Source of the DNA: Idiomarina seosinensis
GTDB lineage: Bacteria; Pseudomonadota; Gammaproteobacteria; Enterobacterales; Alteromonadaceae
Direction: 5' to 3'
DNA: 64,000 nucleotides
Assembly: GCF_003987275.1 (NCBI RefSeq)
Contig: NZ_PIQF01000001.1
Coordinates: forward strand, 1,257,729-1,321,728
Below the pieces are notes generated by a model. That model did no database searches. It was given only the letters and a program-made list of their open reading frames with translations, and was not told the DNA's origin. Positions 57,584 through 64,000 of this stretch are shown piece by piece (position 1 is the first letter of the stretch; every line of letters starts with the position of its first letter). A program made the position numbers and the translations under genes.

Positions 57584-59347
57584 ATGATGAAACTGGCTAA
57601 ATTCTGTTTTGCCAAAAGCCTTACCGTCGCCTTTTTACTTTGTCTTTCGCTATCTGTTCAAGCGAATAGCGAGGCGGATGTTAGTGTGCAAGTAAACGGC
57701 GTTAGTGGCAAGCTCTTGAATAATGTCAGAGCCTACCTGCAAATTGCAAATTTAGAAACCGATCGCAACTACCGCAACTATCAAGTACGTTACCTACACC
57801 GCCAAGCACCGCGTGAAATAAAGAAAGCGTTAGAGCCCTTCGGCTACTATAACGTTGACGTTAATTCAGAATTGCAAAGCTCTGCTAACAACCGCTGGCA
57901 GGCCGTCTATAATATAACGCTTAATCAACCTGTTACGATTAACGAGAATCAATGGACGATTGACGGCGAAGGTCGGGATGATCCGCAACTAAAGCAATTG
58001 ATTAAAAAGAGTGCCTTAACAGCCGGTGATGCTTTTGTACACAGTAATTACGAGTCACAAAAATCAGCCTTAATGAGTCGTGCCATACAGCGTGGTTATC
58101 ATCAGGCAAGCTTTGACCAGTCACAAGTTACTATTGATACTGACAATAACTCAGCGGATATCCAGGTGCGGTTTGATAGTGGACCGAGGTTTCGCTTCGG
58201 TGAACTCACGATAGTCGACAGCCATCTTAATCAGGATTTACTTGAACGCTATGCTCGCTTTAATCGTGGCGATCCATACCTAACCTCTGAGTTAAGTCGC
58301 TTTCAGGTGGACTTAGGCAACAGCGAGTACTTTGAGCAGGTACAGGTTAGCAGCGACTGGCAGCGTGCCGATGAAAACAATCAAGTTCCGGTACGAGTTG
58401 AAACCGAAGCGAACGAGCAAACCCATTATCGCTATGGCATTGGCTATGGTACTGATACCGGAGCTCGTATTACCGCCGGTATCGATCGTCGGTGGGTAAA
58501 TGACCGAGGCCATCAGTTTCGCTCGACCGTGCAGTTAGCTCAGTATGAAAGTCGTGCTACGGCAATTTATAATATCCCGGGCGAGAAGCCGCAGACCGAT
58601 TATTACCAACTGAGAGCTGAACTTGGTAACAAGGAAAACGACAGTCTGGATACTCGCACCTACCGATTGAAAGCTCTGGATGTTTACAGTTACCGAAGTT
58701 GGCAGCGCGAGTACAACCTGAGTTGGCTTAGAGAAGATTATTCTTTTGGTGAGCAGCGAGATGTTTCCAAGGTACTGATACCAGGTATGGAATGGCGTTA
58801 TATAAGCGCCAACGACCGAGTCAATATCACCAATGGTTGGCGCTTAAACTTAGGTCTCAAGGGAGCCGCTGACGAACTTTTATCCGATGTCGATGTGTTG
58901 AGTGGATATGCTGAATTAAAATCCGTCTGGTCTCTAACCAATCGTTGGAGACTGTTAACGCGGGCAGAAATTGGCGCCACCTATACCGACCGGTTTGCAG
59001 AACTTCCACCGTCACTTCGTTTTTTTGCTGGTGGTGACAATAGTGTTCGCGGCTACGCCTACGAGCAACTAGGTCCAGAAGACGATACCGGAGCCGTTAT
59101 TGGCGGCCAGTATTTAGCAGTAGCAAGCGCTGAAGTTGATTATCGGTTTGCAGAGAGTTGGCGGGTAGCATTATTTACTGACGTAGGTAATAGTATGATT
59201 GAGCCTAATAAAGCCTTAAAGCAAAGTGTTGGCTTTGGGATCCGCTGGATATCCCCGGTAGGCTCTATCCGCTTAGACCTCGCGCAAGCTATTGACGAGC
59301 CAGGGAACCCATGGCGTTTGCATTTTACCTTGGGGCCTGACTTATGA
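57584..59347 (+). CDS. tamA: Translocation and assembly module protein TamA
   Basis: A 587-residue Omp85 protein (E. coli 577) with a signal peptide (MMKLAKFCFAKSL to VQAN), three POTRA domains to about residue 265 and a 16-strand outer membrane barrel. The Omp85 lid-lock motif is GGDNSVRGYAYEQLGP. With TamB it helps assemble outer membrane proteins and move phospholipid. The start is one of two tandem ATGs with GGAGA ten bases upstream. Its stop overlaps the tamB start (ATGA). Confidence 0.95.
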   Translation: MMKLAKFCFAKSLTVAFLLCLSLSVQANSEADVSVQVNGVSGKLLNNVRAYLQIANLETDRNYRNYQVRYLHRQAPREIKKALEPFGYYNVDVNSELQSSANNRWQAVYNITLNQPVTINENQWTIDGEGRDDPQLKQLIKKSALTAGDAFVHSNYESQKSALMSRAIQRGYHQASFDQSQVTIDTDNNSADIQVRFDSGPRFRFGELTIVDSHLNQDLLERYARFNRGDPYLTSELSRFQVDLGNSEYFEQVQVSSDWQRADENNQVPVRVETEANEQTHYRYGIGYGTDTGARITAGIDRRWVNDRGHQFRSTVQLAQYESRATAIYNIPGEKPQTDYYQLRAELGNKENDSLDTRTYRLKALDVYSYRSWQREYNLSWLREDYSFGEQRDVSKVLIPGMEWRYISANDRVNITNGWRLNLGLKGAADELLSDVDVLSGYAELKSVWSLTNRWRLLTRAEIGATYTDRFAELPPSLRFFAGGDNSVRGYAYEQLGPEDDTGAVIGGQYLAVASAEVDYRFAESWRVALFTDVGNSMIEPNKALKQSVGFGIRWISPVGSIRLDLAQAIDEPGNPWRLHFTLGPDL

Positions 59348-62300
59348 GTACTTATCGGCGCCTTGCTTACGCGTTGCTAACTTTGGCGACATTGATATTC
59401 GTGGTCTTACCTATTACTTTGTTCAGTCTTATTAATACTGAGACGGGAAGTTCCTGGGTCATTAAAGCCGGACAATCACTATTCCCTGACACAGTCGCTT
59501 ATCAAGCTTTTTCTGGTACATTGGCCGACTCATTTACTTTTACCGATGTCTCTTTTCAGTCAGAGCGTTTTTCCAGCGAACTTAAGAGCCTTTCAATGAC
59601 CTGGTCACCCGGCGACTTACTGTCGGGAAAATTGACCATTAGTAAGCTTCACCTTGGGGCAGGTGAGGTCAGACTGCGGTCTGCCGATGCTGGACACGAA
59701 ACCTCCGCGGACGCTACTTCGATCGAGGATTTTTCGGTTGAACTCCCGATTGAATTAGAGCTTAAACGGTTTAAACTGGATAACAGCTGGTTATTTGTTA
59801 ACGATGCGCCTGCACAGCAGGTTGCAATAACAAGTTCGCTGAAAATATCGAAGAATGGCCAACTTAAATTGTCTCAACTATTACTGGAGCACCAATACGT
59901 AACAGTGTCTGTAGCAGGTAACCTCTCTCTGAGTTTTCCATTACAACATCAAATAACCACAAGTCTGAAATTGCATTCACCCGATTACCCAGAAACATCA
60001 GTTGAAGCTGCTCTAAGCGGCAACATTAAACAAACTAAAGGTAACTTCAAAACCGACAAGAAACTCAATATTAACGGTAATTTTGCAATTGACGAACCGC
60101 TAAAACAACTTAGCTGGAACTCAAAGATCACATTCGCTGATACTGCCCCGATGCCTTGGCTAAACGCATTTAACGTCACCGGTATACCCGACCTGAGTAT
60201 TGATGGCAACATGTATTTAAGTGGCGATGGAGCAGGTTCTGTTAAGCTTCAACCAGCGCTTGAATTAATCACCAAAGAACAAACAGCTGTATTAGACGGA
60301 AAAGCAAATCTGCAGCAACAAGTCATTAATATTGAGACACTTACGGCTCAGTTAAGCGGTGAGCTGAATGGTCTCTTGCAGCTTGCAGGTATTATTGAGC
60401 TGACACAGCCAACCAATTTAGATCTGACCTTAACGACAGACGCTTTAAGTTATCAAGCGATAACCGGGTCGGGTAGCCTTGTGATGCAAGGTTCCCTGGA
60501 AGCGCTAAATTTACAAACTGATATTAAAGCGCAACTTGAAGATTTGAACGAGGTACAGTTTACCAGCCAAGGACAGCTTAGCAGTACAGGAATAAACCTT
60601 AGCAACATCCGCATACATGAGTCAGCGTTTAACGGATCTGTCTCAGGCAGTGCCCGCATAAACTGGGCTGACGAATTACTGATAAATTCTGACATCGACG
60701 GACAACTATTTGGCAAACCAACCTCTCTCATTGCTGATGTCAGGTACGATGCCCCGTACTTGCAGGTTAACTCATTGAATTTAAAGTGGCAGGACAGTTC
60801 CCTGCAAGCATCTGGCATGATGGCTCCTGGTCGGCAACTCGATATTGCCGCAACAATACCATCGCTGGCGGACCTGCCGTTACTACCGGCTAAGTCATCC
60901 GGTGCCATCGCTGTAAAAGCCCAAATAGAGGGAGACTTAACATCGCCTTGGGCCGACGTAACGTTAACTAGCGACCAGTTTGCTATTGCGGGGCAACCAT
61001 TCACCGACTTTTCTTTAACCGCTGAAGGCGGAAAAAACTCTCAGTCAATGCGCCTGCAGACAACCACTAACGATGCAGATATTCTGCTCGAATTAGATAA
61101 TGCGCTAGATACCAACGAGGCTACAGCCAAGATTAAAAGGTTGTCGATAAAGCCAGCGAGTCTCGCCGAATTTAGTTTGGATGACACAGCCACAGTTGTT
61201 TATCAGTGGCAACAACCTAGCTTGTCTGTTAGTGACTTCTGTGTTTCGCAAGAGAGTTTTGCCGCGCCAGTCTGCATTGCCGTTGACAAGCAACGTGATA
61301 CGCCTTCCGTCGCTCTAATTAATGTGCATGCTCCCAAGGTTCCCTTACAGCTCCTTAATTACTTATTTCCGACAAGCAGTCTCAAACTTGAAGGCTGGGG
61401 CGCTGCTCAATTAAATGCAAAATTAGATTTAAACAGTCTTGCGGCGTCCCGTATAAGTGGTCAGGTATCCGTTGAGAATGCGGAGCTAGTCGGATTGGAA
61501 GAGTCAGTGCTGATCGATAAGGTAGACCTTAATATAATGCCGGAAAATACGGCTACTACCGTTAGAGTTAGCGCGGATGCTAGTGATATTGGCTTGCAAC
61601 TTGAAGGTTCAATCACAGCTGAACAATTGTCCGCTAATAGCGCGGTTTCAGGCCAGCTAGAAGGTGTGCTTGAGGATATTCGACTTTTGCAAATAATAAC
61701 CCCCGCACTAAGTCAGGCCGAAGGAAGTATGCGGTTAGATATCGGTATTAGCGGCTCCTTAGCTAACCCGAAACTCCGACCCGAGATGTCAGCCAGTATC
61801 GACCAATTGTTAATTAATCAAACCGGTACGTTTATCACCGCAACCGAATTGAATCTTCAGCCCGGTAGCGAAACGGGCCAATCATTTAAATTAGTTGGCG
61901 GCGGGGCAATCGGCACAGGCAAGTTCTCCTTATCAGGCGCTTTAGATATACCGACGCAATCCTTAAATGTGGAATTAAGCGGGAATGACTTACAACTTAT
62001 GGATACCCCTAAGTTAAGTATTGTCGCCAGTCCCCAATTAACACTGTCTATCGAAGACCGACACATCGATGTAGGCGGAACAGTAAATGTTCCTAAAGCA
62101 CTCATTACTCCACCGCAAATGTCAAACGTGGTCAGCCCGTCCTCTGACGTTATAGTCAAACAACGCCAGACTGACTCAAAGCCTGCTTGCACAAGCAATA
62201 CCGATGTCACTGTCACGCTTGGAGATGACGTTAAGGTTGCGGCCTATGGCTTTGAAGGGCGTTTAACAGGAGGCGTGAATATTGTTCAATCAAGCGGTTC

Positions 62301-62913
62301 AGTTGCTCGTGCTAATGGTCAGATAGGGGTTAAAACCGGTACTTATGAGATCTACGGCCAGGAGTTAACCATAGAGAAGGGTCAGCTTATTTATAATGGC
62401 GGCCCTGTCGACAACCCCGGGCTCAATCTACAAGTGGTGCGCACGCCATCTGAGGCAGTTAACGCGCCGAAAAAAGTCGGCGCACAAGTCACGGGAACAC
62501 TAACCGAACCGGAGCTTAACTTATTTTCAGATCCCAGTATGCCGGATGCGTCTATACTTTCTTATTTGATGTTCGGACGTCCCCCTAACTCGGGCGCTGA
62601 ATCCAGTAACCTTGAATTACAGGCAGCTCTGCTGTTGACAGGCGATATCACCCAGTCGGTTACCCAGAACATAAAAGATACCTTTGGTTTTGACGAGGTC
62701 GCTTTAGATTCATCCTCTAACGATGTGAATGATACCTCGCTGTATATTGGTAAATACCTGACACCTCGACTGTATATCAAATACGGTATTGGTTTAATTG
62801 AATCGACGTCGTCATTTTTCTTGCGTTACCAGTTAACCGACCATCTATCGTTAGAGTCTAACTCTTCTTCCGAAAGTCAGGGTGGCGATTTAATTTATAG
62901 TATCGAGAAGTGA
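59344..62913 (+). CDS. tamB: Translocation and assembly module protein TamB
   Basis: A 1189-residue AsmA-like protein (E. coli 1259). An N-terminal membrane anchor (LLTLATLIFVVLPITLFSLI) is followed by a long periplasmic beta-taco repeat region of alternating hydrophobic strands, and the DUF490/TamB C-terminus: PDASILSYLMFGRPP, then SLYIGKYLTPRLYIKYGIGL, which binds TamA. It bridges inner and outer membranes and is thought to carry phospholipid. It converges on cdd seven bases away. Confidence 0.95.
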   Translation: MSTYRRLAYALLTLATLIFVVLPITLFSLINTETGSSWVIKAGQSLFPDTVAYQAFSGTLADSFTFTDVSFQSERFSSELKSLSMTWSPGDLLSGKLTISKLHLGAGEVRLRSADAGHETSADATSIEDFSVELPIELELKRFKLDNSWLFVNDAPAQQVAITSSLKISKNGQLKLSQLLLEHQYVTVSVAGNLSLSFPLQHQITTSLKLHSPDYPETSVEAALSGNIKQTKGNFKTDKKLNINGNFAIDEPLKQLSWNSKITFADTAPMPWLNAFNVTGIPDLSIDGNMYLSGDGAGSVKLQPALELITKEQTAVLDGKANLQQQVINIETLTAQLSGELNGLLQLAGIIELTQPTNLDLTLTTDALSYQAITGSGSLVMQGSLEALNLQTDIKAQLEDLNEVQFTSQGQLSSTGINLSNIRIHESAFNGSVSGSARINWADELLINSDIDGQLFGKPTSLIADVRYDAPYLQVNSLNLKWQDSSLQASGMMAPGRQLDIAATIPSLADLPLLPAKSSGAIAVKAQIEGDLTSPWADVTLTSDQFAIAGQPFTDFSLTAEGGKNSQSMRLQTTTNDADILLELDNALDTNEATAKIKRLSIKPASLAEFSLDDTATVVYQWQQPSLSVSDFCVSQESFAAPVCIAVDKQRDTPSVALINVHAPKVPLQLLNYLFPTSSLKLEGWGAAQLNAKLDLNSLAASRISGQVSVENAELVGLEESVLIDKVDLNIMPENTATTVRVSADASDIGLQLEGSITAEQLSANSAVSGQLEGVLEDIRLLQIITPALSQAEGSMRLDIGISGSLANPKLRPEMSASIDQLLINQTGTFITATELNLQPGSETGQSFKLVGGGAIGTGKFSLSGALDIPTQSLNVELSGNDLQLMDTPKLSIVASPQLTLSIEDRHIDVGGTVNVPKALITPPQMSNVVSPSSDVIVKQRQTDSKPACTSNTDVTVTLGDDVKVAAYGFEGRLTGGVNIVQSSGSVARANGQIGVKTGTYEIYGQELTIEKGQLIYNGGPVDNPGLNLQVVRTPSEAVNAPKKVGAQVTGTLTEPELNLFSDPSMPDASILSYLMFGRPPNSGAESSNLELQAALLLTGDITQSVTQNIKDTFGFDEVALDSSSNDVNDTSLYIGKYLTPRLYIKYGIGLIESTSSFFLRYQLTDHLSLESNSSSESQGGDLIYSIEK

Positions 62914-62920
62914 AGCCCAG

Positions 62921-63325
62921 TTATTTAAAATTAAAACTGTTCGGCAATAATTCAGCGACGGTCCAATGTTCACTGCCACCTCTGCTATAAGAACTAACTC
63001 GAGTGTTAGCGTCGAAGAACTCAACCATAACTTGTCGACACGCGCCACAAGGAGAGTGCACTGTATCGGTAGGAGTATAGAGTGCTAAGTGCTCCACTTT
63101 AGATAGATCATGACCTTCCGCGACCGCCCGAAATATTGCCGTTCTCTCAGCGCAATTCGATAGCCCGTAAGAAACATTCTCAACATTACAACCGCTAATT
63201 ATACTGCCATCATGTAGTTGCATTGCAGCGCCTACTTTAAAGTCGCTATAAGGCGCATAAGCTTTCTCAGAAGCTAATTTCGCTGCGTTGCCTATCGGCT
63301 CTAGGTTGGGGGGTGATTTTTGCAT
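62921..63325 (-). CDS. cdd: Cytidine deaminase
   Basis: A 134-residue zinc deaminase of the small homotetrameric type, not the 294-residue E. coli dimeric type. Zinc ligands and the catalytic Glu are in NCAERTAIFRA and SPCGACRQVMVEF; substrate contact is in SGCNVENVSYGLS. It converts cytidine and deoxycytidine to uridines, complementing the deo genes at 52-55 kb in pyrimidine nucleoside salvage. A promoter is visible upstream. Confidence 0.96.
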   Translation of the reverse strand: MQKSPPNLEPIGNAAKLASEKAYAPYSDFKVGAAMQLHDGSIISGCNVENVSYGLSNCAERTAIFRAVAEGHDLSKVEHLALYTPTDTVHSPCGACRQVMVEFFDANTRVSSYSRGGSEHWTVAELLPNSFNFK

Positions 63326-63355
63326 GCTCTCTTTATTTATTTCGATTGGTCGATG

Positions 63356-63385
63356 ATTGTACCCGTTTATTTACCCCATCGGCAA
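63356..63385 (-). promoter_or_regulatory. Probable cdd promoter
   Basis: TTGCCG (63385-63380) and TACAAT (63361-63356) with an 18-base spacer on the minus strand, 31 bases before the cdd ATG; GAGAG precedes the ATG. Confidence 0.5.
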
Positions 63386-63616
63386 GGCGGGCTTTATCCG
63401 GATCCAGGATACCGAATAGCGGTGCGACGGATCCGTCCATCGGCGTTGCCGATGACCACCTGCCCTTCGGCGAGCCGAAGGCTACCCACGATATGAAGGA
63501 GGACCCGGTAGCCATGGACATCCGAGCATTTAACACCAATCGTTGTTCAAAAATCGATATGTTGGGGCTCCGGGATATTATTCAAATCGTGGGTACCCGT
63601 TGGTTTAACGACGGGC
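63386..63616. other. Hairpin-rich stretch between cdd and the rRNA operon
   Basis: About 230 bases of higher GC than the surroundings with no supported gene. It contains a 7-bp hairpin CATCGGC-GTT-GCCGATG (63438-63454), an 8-bp one CCTTCGGC-GA-GCCGAAGG (63464-63481) and two GGATCC repeats. Plus-strand reading from ATG at 63493 or 63514 gives a short peptide running into the rRNA terminator; a minus-strand 68-codon frame also exists. Neither has family similarity I recognise. It could be a remnant, a structured RNA or a repeat associated with rRNA operons. Confidence 0.4.
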
Positions 63617-63649
63617 ATAAAAAAAGCCCCAAGCGTTAGCTTGGGGCTT
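63617..63649 (-). terminator. Intrinsic terminator of the rRNA operon
   Basis: An 11-bp stem (AAGCCCCAAGC on the minus strand, then GCTTGGGGCTT) with a four-base loop, followed by a run of seven T, 11 bases past 5S rRNA on the minus strand. Confidence 0.9.
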
Positions 63650-63660
63650 CTTAATTTGAA

Positions 63661-63777
63661 GTCTGGCGGTGTCCTACTCTCACATGGGGAGACCCCACAC
63701 TACCATCGGCGCTGGTATGTTTCACTACTGGGTTCGGGATGGAGCCAGGTGGTGCCATACCGCTATGGCCGCCAGAC
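63661..63777 (-). rRNA. rrf: 5S ribosomal RNA
   Basis: On the minus strand, about 117 bases begin GTCTGGCGGCCATAGCGG and end with the complementary CACCGCCAGAC, with the conserved CCCATCCCGAAC-like loop and GCGCCGATGGTAGTGTGGGG. It closely matches gammaproteobacterial 5S. Exact ends may differ by one to three bases. Confidence 0.97.
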
Positions 63778-63903
63778 AAAAACTGTCACAACATGGGGAA
63801 ACTGATTGTTAATGCCACTCGCTTTGTCGCTCTTAGCGCAACCTATGTCTTTGTAGAGCGTTCAAACTTGTCCTAACAATTCCAAACACCTTGGGTGTTG
63901 TAT

Positions 63904-64000
63904 GGTTAAGCCTCACGGGCAATTAGTACGGGTTAGCTCAACGCATTACTACGCTTCCACACCCCGCCTATCAACGTTGTAGTCTTCAACAACCCTTTAG
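63904..64000 (-). rRNA. rrl: 23S ribosomal RNA, 3' end (cut by window edge)
   Basis: The last 97 bases read on the minus strand as the conserved 23S 3' terminus, including GCGTTGAGCTAACCCGTACT and ending GCCCGTGAGGCTTAACC. The rest of the gene and the 16S lie beyond the window. The 126-base spacer to 5S (63778-63903) carries no tRNA gene. Confidence 0.95.

Noticed and set aside
60453..61004. 183-codon minus-strand frame inside tamB
   Set aside because: Long but antisense to tamB, without a start signal or recognisable domain; tamB is continuous through it.
63333..63539. 68-codon minus-strand frame upstream of cdd
   Set aside because: It crosses the probable cdd promoter and two perfect hairpins and lacks a ribosome site; likely chance.
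63313..63639. 108-codon plus-strand frame over the cdd start and rRNA terminator
   Set aside because: It overlaps the cdd start and promoter antisense and ends inside the rRNA terminator; no family resemblance. Only the underlying hairpin-rich DNA is reported.

Overview
The window looks like core chromosome of a marine gammaproteobacterium of the Alteromonadales; an Idiomarina-like genome is my inference from protein flavour, moderate GC and gene order, not a database result. Almost every base is explained by conserved housekeeping genes in tightly packed, often overlapping operons. I see no prophage, insertion sequence, integron, CRISPR array or genomic island.

Layout. 1-6.4 kb (minus): start of rnd, then fadD, an alpha/beta hydrolase, a Slp-type lipoprotein, a small unknown, tsaB and the helicase yoaA, resembling the E. 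coli fadD-yeaY-tsaB-yoaA neighbourhood. 6.9-14.2 kb (plus): a complete histidine operon hisGDCBHAFI with a histidine-rich leader peptide and attenuator. 14.2-23.5 kb (minus): MATE exporter, hydrolase and MAPEG protein, then adk, htpG, recR, ybaB, dnaX and apt in the E. coli order, with a heat-shock promoter before htpG and an A10 slippery run inside dnaX, then a CheY-like regulator and a 40-residue membrane protein. 23.6-28.7 kb (minus): a six-gene TonB2-type energy-transduction operon. 29.2-30.6 kb (plus): a PriC-like protein and a histone-deacetylase-family enzyme, followed by the SRP RNA gene.

30.8-42 kb: an enoyl-CoA hydratase/KAS III pair (minus); yajG, a cyclophilin, ampG and a ketopantoate-reductase-like gene (plus); nrdR-ribD-ribBA and glyA (minus); ettA (plus). 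42-46 kb (minus): radA followed by a BtuCDF-family ABC transporter. 46-56.6 kb: an 836-residue double-PilZ protein, serB, a Smp-like membrane protein, then tRNA-Trp-holD-rimI-deoC-deoA-deoB-prfC-tatD on the minus strand, close to the E. coli holD-prfC-deo-serB-radA region. 56.6-64 kb: an HDOD protein (minus), tamA-tamB (plus), cdd (minus), and the 3' end of an rRNA operon on the minus strand (5S, partial 23S, terminator) next to an unexplained hairpin-rich stretch.

The most informative non-genic signals are the dnaX slippery run with early stops in both alternative frames, the his attenuator with three complementary GCTAGCC-type segments, the sigma-32 promoter, a FadR-like site at fadD, a 17-bp palindrome upstream of the TonB2 operon and the hairpin-rich stretch beside the rRNA operon. 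I found no convincing undescribed multi-gene system.
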